DNA of 64,000 nt from Gambelia wislizenii (GCA_030847615.1 JAUMIR010000001.1:262011187-262075186), one strand, 5' to 3'; positions 31,889 through 43,877 are shown, numbered from the stretch's first letter. Made by a program: numbers and translations. Notes: generated from the sequence alone by a model not told the origin.

Positions 31889-33377
31889 TGAAGAACTTCT
31901 TCCTGAAAGCCAATGTGGCTTCAGAGCCAAAAGGTGTACTACAGATATGGTATTTGCCCTTAGACAACTGCAAGAGAAATGTAGAGAGCAGAACAAGGGT
32001 CTCTATGTAACATTTGTTGACCTCACCAAAGCCTTCGACACCGTGAGTAGGAAAGGTCTATGGCAGATCCTGGAAAGACTAGGATGTCCCCCCAAATTCC
32101 TTAAAATGATAATCTTGCTACACAAGGACCAGCACGGTCAAGTCAGATATGGCGATTCTCTTTCAGAGCCCTTTCTAATAACTAATGGAGTGAAGCAAGA
32201 TTGTGTTCTTGCACCAACTTTATTTACAATCTTCTTCAGCATGATGCTCCAAAGGGCTACGGCAGAGCTTGAAGAAGACGACAGCATCTATATACACTAC
32301 CGTACTGATGGTAGCTTGTTTAACTTAAGCCATCTGAGGGCTCTCACTAAGACTCTAAATTATCTAGTCCATGAGCTGCTCTTTGCTGATGCTGCTGCCC
32401 TTGTTGCCCACACTGAAGCAGCTCTGCAGCGCCTAACATCCTGCTTCGCAACAGCTGCAGAGCTGTTTGGGCTGGAAGTCAATCTGAAGAAAACTGAAGT
32501 TCTTTACCAGCCTGCACCACAGGACGAACACCACCATCCCCACATTGCCGTCGGCAATTCTGTGCTTAAGTCCGTTCAGCAGTTCACCTACCTGGGAAGC
32601 ATCATCTCCTCAGATGCAAAGATTGACAAAGAGATCGATCACAGATTAGCAAAGGCACATAGCGCATTTGGAAGACTTTACAAAAGAGTCTGGAGCAATA
32701 AACATCTGCGGTGAAACACAAAAATCAGTGTGTATAGAGCCATTGTACTGTCTATTCTCCTTTACGGGTCTGAAACATGGGTCACCTATCGCCACCACTT
32801 ACGACTCCTCGGACGCTTTCATCAGTGCTGTTTACGCACAATCCTCAATATACACTGGGCTGACTATGTGACGAATGTTGCTGTCCTTGAGCAAGCAGGG
32901 ATCACCAGCGTTGAGGCCATGATATTGAGAACACAGCTGCGCTGGGCAGGGCACGTTTCTAGGATGGAGGACCATCACCTCCCCAAAATAGTACTCTACG
33001 GTGAACTCACCATGGGTCAGTGTAAGAGGCGCGTTCCAAAAAAGCGATACAAGGACTCCCTGAAACAACATCTCAGGCACGGCCACATTGATCACCAACA
33101 ATGGTCTGCCCTGGCCTCACATCGGGAGGCATGGAGACACACTATCCACAATGCTTCAGCCTTATTTGAGAACTCACGCTGAACAAGTCTTGAAGAGAAA
33201 CGACATCGCAGAAAGAATCACAACCCAGAAACATCACCCAAGGAGACCTTCTGCTGTGCTTTTTGCAACCAGACTTGTCTATCTTGGATTGGCCTTTTTA
33301 GTCCTCAGCGCACTTGTAGAAAGCGCGGGATGAGTCCTTCCTGAATCTTCGTTTGCGAAGAAAAGCCAGAGAGAGAG
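31889..33377 (+). pseudogene. LINE RT, family E, copy D
   Basis: This is the best preserved RT in the window: an open frame from 31947 to 32714, then a nonsense change (TGA at about 32712), then an open frame 32730-33182. Visible motifs are the end of the finger region (LPESQCGF), F-V-D-L-T-K-A-F-D with the motif A aspartates intact, LITNGVKQDCV (usual G replaced by D), LLFADAAAL in place of FADD, and the thumb region LGSIISSDAKID. The C-terminus has LYGSETWV, LRWAGHVSRMEDH and, after a CGA-to-TGA change at 33181, a zinc-finger-like segment and (AG)n tail. The 5' half, including the endonuclease, is missing. Same orientation as copy B just upstream. Clade undetermined. Confidence 0.85.
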
Positions 33378-33379
33378 AT

Positions 33380-33622
33380 CCCACTCTTCTGCCACAAAGT
33401 CTCTCAGAGCAGCTTACAAATTGTAAAGCAATAGCAATTTACACATCTACACCACATTAAGTGGTTTCAAATGTGTGTTAGCTAATTGCCACCACAAGCT
33501 GGGTACTCATTTTATCAACCTATGAAAGCATGGAAGGCTGAGTGAAACTTGGAGCCCTTGGGATTGAACTTGCAACATTGTGGCTTCAGTACTGGCATTT
33601 ACCACTGCACCACCAGGGCTCC
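33380..33622 (-). mobile_element. tRNA-derived squamate SINE abutting LINE copy D
   Basis: The minus strand from 33622 reads GGAGCCCTGGTGGTGCAGTG and follows the family to AAGAGTGGGATC at 33380, where the usual TATAAATAAATAA tail is absent and the LINE (AG)n tail begins. Confidence 0.78.
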
Positions 33623-34329
33623 CTATTTGGTGTTTCACAAAAGAATGGCAAATTGATAGTTCTTTGTTATTATTGCTTGTCTACTGATGAAGAGATAGAG
33701 ATAAGTATTTGTGGTAAGTTCTGCTACATGTGCCAACATAACTTGGGTGGCTTTGGTTATTGTTTCCCCTGATTTGTGAAGGTGAGAGGCTGCTTCATGT
33801 CAGGCAGCAAAATATCTTGGTTCAGTCCTGGCAGGTAATCCAAGTTATTTTTTTAAACTTTTTTTAAAAAACAGCAGCTGATACTTCAGTCCACGTGGGA
33901 CTGGAAAGTGATATTGGGGGGGGGGGATATTTTAACTCTTTCCACTTTTTATTTTCCTGGTCAGAACCATCTCTCATATATACTCAGCTATTGTGTTTCC
34001 TGGAGTTACTATCTACGTCATATCTATACAGTTTACCTCATGAAGCCAGGGCCCAAGTAACATTCTCTCAGGCACAGTGAAAACCTAAAGATGCCCCCCT
34101 TGAACACATAGATGCTGCAAATCCACCCCATGCATATTGTCTCATTATTTATATTTATAACTAGGTACACCAGCATTGTGTGTGCATGTGTGCATGCATG
34201 TATCTGTGTAAGAGAATAAGACATTCAGTCACATATATTTAAGGTCTGTGCATTGCTCTCCACTGCCCTGGGATCAATTTTCCTCCCATTAACTACTTCC
34301 ACTCCCAACCTATGAACAGGGAACTCTGT
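33623..34329. other. Non-coding stretch, nothing recognised
   Basis: A G-run lies at about 33918-33927. No gene or repeat family recognised. Confidence 0.45.
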
Positions 34330-34552
34330 GGCTGCCGCCACTCTACACAAATGATGCAGTTTGAGACCACTTTAACTATCATGGCTGCATCCTATGGAAT
34401 CCTGGGATTTGTAGTGTGTTGTGGCACCAGAGCTCTCTGACAGAGAAGGCTAAATATCTCACAAAACTACAAATCCCAGAATTCCACAGCATTGAGCCAT
34501 GGCAGTTAAAGTGGTATCAAACTGCATTATTTCTGCCATGTGTCAACAGCCT
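34330..34552. mobile_element. Palindromic MITE, family A, copy 3
   Basis: The left GGCTGCCGCCACTCTACAC and right GCCATGTGTCAACAGCC ends are imperfectly inverted, and the inner arms (ATCCTGGGATTTGTAGT and ACTACAAATCCCAGAAT) pair closely. No coding capacity. Confidence 0.78.
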
Positions 34553-34691
34553 GGGACTGGTACTTCTTGAATGAGCACTACACATAGAGAAGCAGAAAGC
34601 TGTCTCTCAAGCAAGTCCTAGTTTTCTTCTACACACATACAACCCCTCCCCCCCAAAAAAAATCTAGAGAGGACACAGTCAGCAATTCATT

Positions 34692-35300
34692 GGAGATTAT
34701 CGGATGTGCTAAATACGGCATTATCACGACACCAGGAGATCACTAAAGGGCTTCGTTTTCAGATGACGTTGTTCCCTTCTCGTAATGTACCCATTCTACT
34801 GTGGTTCTGCTGGCACTGTTTTTTATTAATGGGACAAACCATCAATGGCTTCTCTGTTCCATTGCTGTCATGGATTTGACAGTGTCTGAAAAGGTGCCCC
34901 GTTTCTCTATCGAGAGCCCCGTGTCAATGGGAGGTCCCTGCCAGAACACTTCCTGGTGAGATCGGGACAGTAAGGTAAGTGACACACTTTTTAAAACCTT
35001 CCTTGGTTTACTTGGAAGTTTTAAGGTGTGTTTTTGTGCCTGCTGTCACTTTTTGTCTTGTTTGGGGGGGGGGTATTTTTAAATTTCCCACGTGCTGGTC
35101 TTCTTGTGAGAACAGATGGGATTTCATTCCAGGGAGTGAACGGAGCTCCGTTCGAGCTCCATTCACTCCTAGGCTGCCCTGTATGCACAAATAAGGTAGG
35201 TCTGAAAGGTTTTACTATTTTAGCATTACATGGATGAGAGGGGGCAGGAGAGGAAATTGTGGGACAGGAACACTTTTTTTGTTCCTGTCTGATAATCTCC
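34692..35300. mobile_element. TIR element, family R, copy 3
   Basis: The ends GGAGATTATCGGA and TCTGATAATCTCC are a 13-bp inverted repeat with one mismatch, a variant of GGACTTTATCAGA. GGAGCTCCGTTCGAGCTCC marks the inner palindrome, and GGGACAGGAACAC/GTTCCTGTCTGATAAT gives a subterminal hairpin shared with copy 6. Confidence 0.8.
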
Positions 35301-35474
35301 ACTGTTCAAAATTCTTCAGTTGAAACTCTATTTCAGTATGGCTGTAACACTACTTCAGGATGGCTTCAGAAAGTTTCATATGAATTGGAGAAAAAAGGTA
35401 CATAGATGTAGGGAAATAAATTCCCATAAATATCCAGATTCCTGAGGCATGACAGCTTCATCTCTCCATTCTTT

Positions 35475-35783
35475 AGAGCCTTACTACACCCCTAAGAAAA
35501 GCACCAAGGGAGCAGGAATGTCCCAATTTCCATGCTCCCTTACCATGAGACATCATTTTTCCAGCATTTTTTCATTCCAGTCCCATGGGGGACTCAGGTA
35601 AAACTGTGTCTTTTTGGTAACTGAAAAAACACATTTGCAAAAAGACATGTTTTTACCTCGGTTCTCCATGGGACCAGAATGAAACAATGCCAGAAGAACA
35701 ATGACATCATGTGGTAAGGGAGCACAGAGAACGGAAAGTTCCTGCTCCCTTGGTGCTTTTCTTCAGAGTGCATTAAGGCTCTC
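35475..35783. mobile_element. Foldback element, 309 bp
   Basis: The arms AGAGCCTTACTACACCCC and GAGTGCATTAAGGCTCT start an inverted repeat running almost the full length (GAAAAGCACCAAGGGAGCAGG pairs with CCTGCTCCCTTGGTGCTTTTC), with a loop near 35610-35650. No coding capacity. The target duplication is not clear. Confidence 0.75.
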
Positions 35784-36659
35784 TTGGTATTGTATAAAGT
35801 AAACAGCATATGGAGGAATTATTTTACCTAGGGAAAATGAAACAGAGGAAATGGTTCATAGTGAAGAAGAGTGCAACAACACTTTGCACAGAAAACAAGA
35901 AAACCTTAGCACCAGGAGGGAGAGAAGCAGAGAGTTTAGGTGGCCTAAATGCCACACTTCTTGATTTGTCTATCCCCACTGATGTTGACTGTTGACTGAT
36001 GCTCTCAGGTATGGCTTCTCTTCCTTCCCACCTCAGTCATGTTCTACCTCTCTCCTAATATGTAGCTAGTATCCTCAGAAACTGAACGATCCTCAGTTGA
36101 AGCTCCCATAATGGACATTATTTGCATTATATTCCATGCATCTTATGCAATGGTCTTGACTACAGGAAAACTTATGTCAAATCAAACTTTTTTTAGCCTC
36201 TAAGGTATCATTAGCTTCTTAGTTGGTTTTGCTGACACATCTAGTCTCACTCCACTCCCAGAATTGAATTCCCTTTGTTTCTCCTACTGAATCTCTTGCT
36301 CCTTGATCAGACCTCACACAGATCTGACACCCACTCTTTTAATGTTAACCTCTTATCCCCTGGCACTGTTGTTCTAATCTGATCTTCTCCCTAACTGCTG
36401 CTATTAATCTTAATCTAATAATCTTAATCCAAGATTTCCCGCATCTTCTCTAATTTGGCCTTTAGACATGTGATTGTGGGCTGCAGTATTCACTTGAAGT
36501 GAGGGAAGAGCTTCTCACATTCAAAGGAATTTGTACAAGTCAATCTGTTTCTTCTCTTACAAAGAAACAAAGAAGACTTGTCAGGCAGAACTCCAGGAGG
36601 GCCCTGCAACATGACTGATCAAAGTACATTGCTGGACTGGGATATTCTCTTAATATTTA
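35784..36659. other. Non-coding stretch, nothing recognised
   Basis: No gene or repeat recognised. It has an extended CT-biased segment near 36230-36340. Confidence 0.45.
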
Positions 36660-36850
36660 TGTTTTAGTTATTGAAATATTTATATCTTATTCTCTGTCTA
36701 AAGCTCTCAGGGTGGCATTCAGTAAAATCAATCTGACCAACTTGAAACAGTATAAACAATAAAAATAATTAAGGCTAAAAACACATTAAACCATTTAACC
36801 AGTTAAAAAGAAAACAAATTAAAATGAGTTAAAACAGTTGAGAATGCCTT
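36660..36850 (-). repeat. AT-rich LINE-like 3' segment
   Basis: ATATTTATATCTTATTCTCTG followed by GCTCTCAGGGTGGC and a long run of AAAACAATTAAAA-type words is the pattern of L2/CR1-like regions common in lizard genomes, also seen at 53045-53240. The family assignment is tentative. Confidence 0.45.
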
Positions 36851-37019
36851 AAAATCATTTGTTTGTATGGATTTGTATAAAACCCAGAGGCTTTAGCAAA
36901 AGCAACCATTAGAATGAGAGCAATGTTGGTGCTTAATATGACAGAATGACATGTCTGCCATACCATCAAAATCTTTGCAAATAAGAATAATTCATTTTTT
37001 TTTGAAACACTTGACATCA

Positions 37020-37260
37020 TAGATTTTCCTTGGATTTTTAACAGGCTGTGAGACCATGTTCCGGAATGGTTTCTTTCTGATGTTTCGCCTGCATCTGTGG
37101 CTGGCATCTTCAGACAAGATTTATCTGAAGATGCCAGCCACAGATGCAGGCAAAACATCAGAAAGAAACTATTCCAGAACACACCCTCACAGCTCAGGAA
37201 AAAAAAAAAACAAAGAAAATTTATGGATGCCGGCCATGAAAGCCTTTGACTTCACACTTG
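37020..37260. repeat. Dispersed repeat P, copy 2, with a long hairpin
   Basis: GCATCTGTGGCTGGCATCTT and AAGATGCCAGCCACAGATGC form a near-perfect inverted repeat around 37090-37152, with the outer arms (GGAATGGTTTCTTTCTGATG and its inverse) extending it to about 37041-37190. Followed by an A-run and GATGCCGGCCATGAAAGCC, the phrase shared by copies 1 and 3. Confidence 0.7.
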
Positions 37261-38374
37261 ACATCATGTTCTGGACCAAAAATGAATCCAATGCTGGTCC
37301 TGTGAAAGCAAAATGAACACTAGGGGCATGCAAGCCCTGCCTTGATCTGGAGCTCAGTTCAGAGATTCAGACTGTGCCCCAATTTGGTTTGGGAAAATTC
37401 AGATCTAATCCACTTCACTTCAGATCCAAATTTTAATTGGGTTTTGGAAATCCAGATATTTGGGTTCTCCATTTTGACAAGCATTGGGAAACCAAAATTG
37501 CTAATAACTTTTGATAGATTTCCCCCCATACCAAATGCATGATATTTGGAGACATAGTAACATCTTTAGGGGGGAAATAAATTCAAAGTGGCTATTACAA
37601 AGATCTACCTGTGTGCACTTTGGCAGGGGGTATCTTAGAACCTGGAATAAATGAATTTCTGAATCTCAGTTTGTATTCAAGACCTCAGTCCAAATCAGGT
37701 TGAGTCCAAATCCACATTTGGAATCCAACCCAAGTTGCTGTATGGGTTTCAGAAATGAATCAGGAGGCCCTTTTATAGCCTCAGTATTAGCTATTATTTG
37801 GCAATGTTCTTGGACCAAATATTGATGAAAAACAGCTCCCTGAGGGAAAACAAACTGCACAGAGACATATTTAATTCTCTAGACTCACCACAAGGAAATC
37901 TGGTGGATTTGCTATTATATTTGTGTGTGTATGTGGGTGGGTGGGTGGGCAAATTGATTTTTGATTTTACCACTGCTCCTCCCACAGCTGCCCTGAGTTT
38001 AATGGGATCTCAAACAATGCCAAAATAAGGTTCAACAGGGCTTCCATGGATCTTGGGTCATCTATGGGAGGGGCAGTAGTAATGTCAAGGGTGGACTCAC
38101 CACCCCCATGGTGGTGGGTTCACTGGCCACCCCTGCTCTCCACAGGCCTGCAAATCCTTATCTTAAAATCTCTAAACTGTCCTGAGAGTGATTAATTTAG
38201 CTTGTCATTTTATATGGACATTAGTGCATCTATGTTGTAGGATGTGTCAAGTCCCACATGAAAAGGCTCCAGAAGCTCTCTCCAGGTGTAAACCTGAAGC
38301 ACAGCACATAAACACAAGTAAAAGGCATAGAATGGTACATACTGACCTAGACATGTGAAGGTCCAGGGTGGGGG
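37261..38374. other. Non-coding stretch, nothing recognised
   Basis: Contains a GTGG/GGGT-rich run at 37922-37950. No gene or repeat family recognised. Confidence 0.45.
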
Positions 38375-38830
38375 AAAACATTTTATTGACAGGCCAAGCT
38401 GTCAATTGATCTCCTGTTCCACTTTTGTGCCGGCATTGCGGTGTTTGAAACTTTGTGCCATTGAACTCACATGGATACAGCATTAATCACAGAGCACTTC
38501 CAGGTGAGATTGCGATAGCCAGGTAGGGGACTCTCTTTTTATGAACCTCCCTTGTTCACTTTTAGGTTGTAAACTGTGTATTTGTGCTTGCTTGCATGAT
38601 AGTTTTGTGACTTTTTTTTTTAAAATTTACTATGATCACATCTCATGAGAATTGTTGAGATCATGAGCATGGAAGTGAATGGATCTCCATTCAGGCACCA
38701 CTCACACTGAGGGGCTGCCTTTAAACGCTGATCAAAGTAGGTCTGGTAGGAAGGGTTCTTTTGCTGGCAGAAAAACGCTTTAAAATATGCTGGCAAAAGA
38801 ACCTTCGGAGAGGCTTGTCTGATAAAGCCC
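38375..38830. mobile_element. TIR element, family R, copy 4, left end missing
   Basis: It begins inside the family at TTTTATTGACAGGCCAAGC and ends TTGTCTGATAAAGCCC. Contains CCAGGTAGGGGACTCTCTTT and GAAGTGAATGGATCTCCATT as in other copies. Confidence 0.72.
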
Positions 38831-39629
38831 ATAAAAGCAGGAAAAAGAAGTTGTCTGGGGATGAGGTCTTGATACACGTGCGCATCTCCAGCCCCACTGT
38901 GAGTTAAGCCCACTTGTTATCCTTTCTGCATAAGGACTGAGTAACATTTATTAGGGCTCAGGCAAACATTCAGTAACTTCCCCCCCCCCCTGGAAAACTC
39001 TTTTCATGAAACTGTTGCAAAAACTCACCTTACAGACGTGTCACAGATGTCTACTCAGATTAGGACGTTATTAACAGATTTTTATTACCTGTTAAGAAAG
39101 CCACCTTGGTTGGATTTATAAATTAGTTCTTTTGTTCACTTCCGGTAAGGAAGCTGTGAAAAATGAAAATACAGACGGTTAAGCTTCTGAGGGAAAGAAA
39201 TCAGTTTTCTTCCCCTTTTTAATGCCAGCCACTGCACTGATAGCTTCAAGGTGCTTTCCAGTGGTTGGTTCGGATAGCACTGTCTGTCACTGGTGCGATA
39301 GCCTGAGACCAACCTAAAATAGGAAAGCTTAAGAAATTGTATCTTCGCAAATTCTAATGGAAACTGGTCTCATCTGTACCTCCTGGACTAATGTGCAGGT
39401 TTGAACTTTGTTACCTTCCAGTCTTTACCTTCCTCAATTGTTCAAGAAGAATTATTTTACTCCAAGAAGGTATTAAATGCATTTGAAAAGGTGTATTTTT
39501 GGAGGGGCTATACATTTAAAGACATATATTTAAATGATTTTTATGAAGATTTTTTTGTTAACCCCCCCCCCCAAACCTCAGGTTAATCTAAAAAGAGGAA
39601 GAGATGGATTTAGGGGCAAAAACATAGAA
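38831..39629. other. Non-coding stretch, nothing recognised
   Basis: C-runs occur at about 38979 and 39562. No gene or repeat family recognised. Confidence 0.45.
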
Positions 39630-39720
39630 AACATGACCTATAAAGCTTTAAATTGCTCGGGTCCAGACTATTTGAAAGATCATATCTACCTCTATGAACC
39701 TGCAAGGGGCTCAGTTACAC
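39630..39720 (+). mobile_element. L2-like LINE coding fragment
   Basis: One frame reads Y-K-A-L-N-C-S-G-P-D-Y-L-K-D-H-I-Y-L-Y-E-P-A-R, close to the conserved C-terminal segment of L2-type ORF2 that precedes the motif at 41396. Too short to function. Confidence 0.7.
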
Positions 39721-40589
39721 AGCAGTTTTTATTGCGATAGTTTGCACCTTAGCACTTTTTCACACCCGTGCTGGATAGTTTACATGATTTACTACAAAAT
39801 CAGTTGCTCTATTTACTTTTCCACTTTGCAGTTCACACAGGCAAAGGTGGGGTGTGTGGCCCCCCAAGCACATCTGGGGAAAGATGCCGGGAAGATGAGA
39901 GGGAGGGAGGGAAAGTGTAGTATGTGGGGAAATAATGATTTGTAATGTAAAAGCAGTCTTGTGTACCCCATTCACATCCCAAGATAAGTCTAGGAATTTT
40001 TCCCTGCATGCTTCTGTTCCCCCAAACTCCCTTTCTCTTATTTCACTGGGCACTTCCAGCCAACTGGAGTGCTGGGTCATTCAACACATGACCTAATTTA
40101 AATTTTATTGCTCTTTGCAAGTTCTCTTTTAAGTTAGCTATTAGCGGCTGTAGCTATCTTTGTCTTTGCCCTGCTATGAAGCCATGCCATGATGTTTGCT
40201 TTTCAAATCACCATGTAGCCTTCTACCACTAAAAGGCTGGGTGAGTCTTTCTACCCTAAATCCTCCTAGTTAGTTAGGAACACTCTTTTTAAAGTTTGTT
40301 TTAGTATGTAGATTGATATTTATATACCTTCAGTAAACTTTTGATTTGCATTTTTAAACTGACTCCTTTGTTTTGTAATGAGTGTAATTCAATGGGTGAT
40401 CAGATCAGACCACAGACCTCTGAATACACCTTTAAATGTTAATTGAGCTTGTCTGCATTCTTAAGCCACTCTGCATGAATTTGAAAGTAAATGATTTTAA
40501 CTCCTTTTAAAGAAGATATTTTATTGCTTTTTAAAAGGGCTAGATCCCTGGAATTTTTAATACATTTTTATTTTTAGACTCATTACTCC
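39721..40589. other. Non-coding stretch, nothing recognised
   Basis: No gene or repeat family recognised. Includes GA-rich runs around 39893-39915. Confidence 0.45.
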
Positions 40590-40794
40590 CACAGAAAGAG
40601 AGAGAGAGAGAGAGAGAGAGCTGGGATTTTCCCCTCCTCTGATTACCAGAGGAATGACTGCTAAGTTTTCATCCCTTAGCAGGAAGTGCTCCCTCTTCTT
40701 CCCAAAGCAAGAAGGGTGGGAGGAAGGAGGCAGCCTTTCAGCTCTGAGGAGCCATCCCCCCTCAAGCCCCCCTTTCCTTCACCCACTCTCCCTG

Positions 40795-40829
<35 letters not shown>

Positions 40830-41230
40830 GAGAAACGGGATCACAGGAGTGCGAGGGAGCAAACAGCTGGAGACGAAGATTGCTAATCAATCTCCCTTCC
40901 TCCCTCCCTCTCTTACACACGCACACACACACACACATACAGAGGCTAACTGGAGATTCTTCAGGTGTAGCAGCCAAAAAAGTCAGGAGGGAACAACACT
41001 GGCTGGATCTTTTCATTCGAGGCTCCTCCATCTCTTACAAGTCCACTCCCTCTGTGGTCACACCAACCAATCACGGCTCAGCTCTGCTGTTGTCGTTTTA
41101 GGAAGATTGCAGGTAATTCACACAGACTTTTCCGAAATGGTAGTTCATACAATTGATAATGCGCTAAGTCATGCTATTTTTCAAAAAAGTTGGGAAAAGT
41201 TCCAAAATCTTTTATTATGCTACTAATGGG
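40590..41230. other. Purine/pyrimidine-strand-biased, microsatellite-rich segment, exon-like but unproven
   Basis: Contains (AG)n at 40599-40620, a CT run then CA run at about 40793-40829, and (CA)n at 40917-40939. Between them lie locally GC-richer, CpG-containing stretches and a CCAAT-like ACCAATCACGG near 41066. Long open frames on both strands arise from the dinucleotide runs. The texture resembles a 5' untranslated first exon, but no coding domain or convincing splice structure is visible. Confidence 0.3.
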
Positions 41231-41384
41231 TTCTTGTGCCCTCCTTCTTCTGAAAGAGGTGACTTTGTGGCGCAACACGTGTAAACAATTAGGAATCTTA
41301 GCGAATTCTTCTCGGTTTGTTTCTATCATATAACCAAGATCTAGGAGAAAGCTTTCTCTCAGTTCCACCACCATCACAGACTTG

Positions 41385-41705
41385 CTTGGTGATGACACGA
41401 GTTAGAGTCTCCTCAGTGGCTGCTCCCACCCTCTGGAACACCCTTCCATGGGAGGCTAGGCTGGCCCCCTCCCTGCTTTCTTTTTGCCGGCAGGCACAGA
41501 CTTTTCTATTAAAGCAGGCTTTTAATGTATAAGCAGCAGGGCTTGCTTTATCTTGTGTGTTTTAGATTTTATGTTTTAATTTGATTATATATATTTTTAA
41601 TTGTATATATTATATTTTTCATCCGTTGTTTTATGGAAGCCACCTTGGGGCCCATCTTGGGAGAAAGGCGGCATACAAATGAAACCAACAAACAAATAAA
41701 TATAA
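41385..41705 (+). mobile_element. L2-like LINE 3' end
   Basis: The C-terminal coding end reads V-S-S-V-A-A-P-T-L-W-N-T-L-P-W-E-A-R-L-A (41396-41532), a hallmark of L2-type ORF2, and stops at TAA. A 3' untranslated region with GGAAGCCACCTTGGGGCCC and AAAGGCGGCATACAAATG follows, ending in an A-rich tail. No endonuclease or RT domain remains. Confidence 0.8.
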
Positions 41706-41715
41706 AATGCAAAAG

Positions 41716-42005
41716 TGTCATGGACTAGGAGTACTGTGTTTCTACCAGAGAGGAGAGCGTATGTGAACATCTAAGAGTGAAGTTGCTTTTCTCCCACAGT
41801 AGGTGCAGCTATGACCTATCTTGATAGCTGATTAGAGACGTTTTCTCCTCTCTTTGCTTTAAGCTGCTTTCTTTCTCACTTCCTGTTCTTTCTACTGAAG
41901 TCAAGTTGTATGTTGCTGCTTGCAGTGAAATAAAGGCTTTTTAAAGCTTTTGCTTGTGGTATGAGGGTGACTGATTGTCCCAGCCATACTACCACCCCGC
42001 TAACA
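41716..42005 (+). mobile_element. Possible short LTR
   Basis: TG-start TGTCATGGACTAGG, an AATAAA at about 41929-41934 and CA-end CCCGCTAACA give an LTR-like layout of about 290 bp, but no target duplication is seen. Confidence 0.3.
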
Positions 42006-43139
42006 GATGCCTTCATCCCTAGGCTAAAGAACTCAGTGGCTGCTGGGAGAAGGCCTGCTTTCCCCTGTGTTTTGCTACTTTTATCTTGAGCGAAAGTTGC
42101 TTGGATCTATACTGCATGTTGTTAACTAAACACTTTGGTTTCCCTTTATTCCTAGAGTCAATTGCAAAATAGGTTCTATCTGTGAGAAAGGGAAACATGC
42201 TGTTGATCCTAAATTTTGTTTTCCTCGGAAGTGAAGCTGAGAAGCTGTTTTAAATAAAAGGAGATTCAATATTGCCTTTGCGTTTGGTCCAGAATAGTAA
42301 TAATAATAATAATATGCCAACCAGAGCATTCTTTTGGTTCTGCACTCTTGTGTACAATTATGACACAAGGCTGGAGCAATCAGCCTGAGAGCTATTGGAA
42401 ATTTTCCCATCCCTGTATCCCCACAGGGCTTCTTGGTTCTGAACCCTTTATGTGGTAAAGTATGATGGCTGAAGCAACTGAAGTGCTTCAGACCACAGAG
42501 AATAATGTGTTTATTTTAGTCTCTCCAAAGGTCAGTAAAGCTGAACAGCAGTAAATTACACTGCTAAAAATGCATTGTCTGTCAACACAACACACTTTCA
42601 CAGCTGGTTTCCTCACTGTTTGTTAGGTTTGTATTTATTCAATCAATGAATTGTGCTGACTGCTGGGCAACTTTGCTTTGTTATTGCGAGGGAGCATGGA
42701 GGAATGAAGGGCAACAGCAGCAGGCCCTCCTGAGAGTTGTTGTCTCCCCCACACCGGTAAAAATGCACCTCAAATAGTGCAGAAATATTTTAAAATGGGG
42801 TTAATATTCCACAGCACTCATTCTCACAAATGCCAACCTTTCACTGGGCTTGTGCAAAACATAGACTTCTAAAATGCCATGACGTTGTGTTTAAAGACGC
42901 ATCACTTCAGAGGTAGAAAAAATGGCTCTCTGAAGACAGCCAGGGCAGTCAACAGCACAGGGGAAAGCATTGACAGTCCCCCGCCGCCTCTGAATGGAGG
43001 ACTGTGCTACATATGGGTGAACATTTTAGTTGGGTTCTGTCAGGCCATGGAGCTAAGACAATCACAGTATCTTTAATGGCTATGCTTCATTTACTACTTT
43101 CAGGAATGCATATGCTTTTCCAACTCTTTTTCTGTATCT
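42006..43139. other. Non-coding stretch, nothing recognised
   Basis: (AAT)n at about 42297-42313. No gene or repeat family otherwise. Confidence 0.45.
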
Positions 43140-43225
43140 CAGGGGTGGGCAAAGTGTGGGCTGCAGGCTGTATGTGCCCCCCAGGGTCATTTTAGAACCC
43201 ACAGGGGTCAAACTAATTGCCCTCA
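43140..43225 (+). mobile_element. hAT-like MITE terminus
   Basis: CAGGGGTGGGCAAAGTGTGG followed by GCAGGCTGTATGTGCCCC is a typical hAT-type left end. The right terminus was not found. Confidence 0.5.
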
Positions 43226-43877
43226 AATTGCCTTAGTTAACCTAATAATAAAGCAAAAAATGGGTGGAAATCAAAAGGAAGAGACCCCCCCCAGTTCAAA
43301 AGGGACAACAGAGCAGGAGAACAATAGCACAATAAACATGAAAAAATACCTCCTCCTGTCTAAACCTGGCCAGAACTTGAGATGTTGTGTGTCCTACCAT
43401 CCTGAAAGGCCAGGTTAAGCAAGCACATGTGGTGGCGCTTTCTCAGCAGCAGCAGTAGCATTTCCATAGTGGAACTTCAGGGTGGTTTCATCCCTACAGA
43501 GCTTCTGGCCAAATGAACTACAATGAAAACCTCCCTCAGCTGCCCTGGCCATGTACAATAGACACCATTATTTATGTCATTAAAAGAACCACATTATGCC
43601 CACATACCTTATAGCAGAGTTGTCTTTTTCATTGTTTTATTTTTTTGTACAGTGCCATCTACATCAATGGTGCTATATAAAATCAGAATCATAATAAAAA
43701 ATAGCCATTTAAGATAATTTGCCTCACTGAAAATACTGGTTGAGTCTCCCTTATCCAAAATGCTTGGGACAATGAGGTATTTTGGACATTGGAATACTTG
43801 CATATATATAATAAGATAATGGCATAATTTCATATACAAAATGAGCTGGGACCCAAGTCTAAACATAAAATTCATTT

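Noticed and set aside
40654..41226. 190-residue open frame
   Set aside because: Driven by CT and CA dinucleotide runs (SLSLS and HTHTH stretches), with open frames on the other strand as well.
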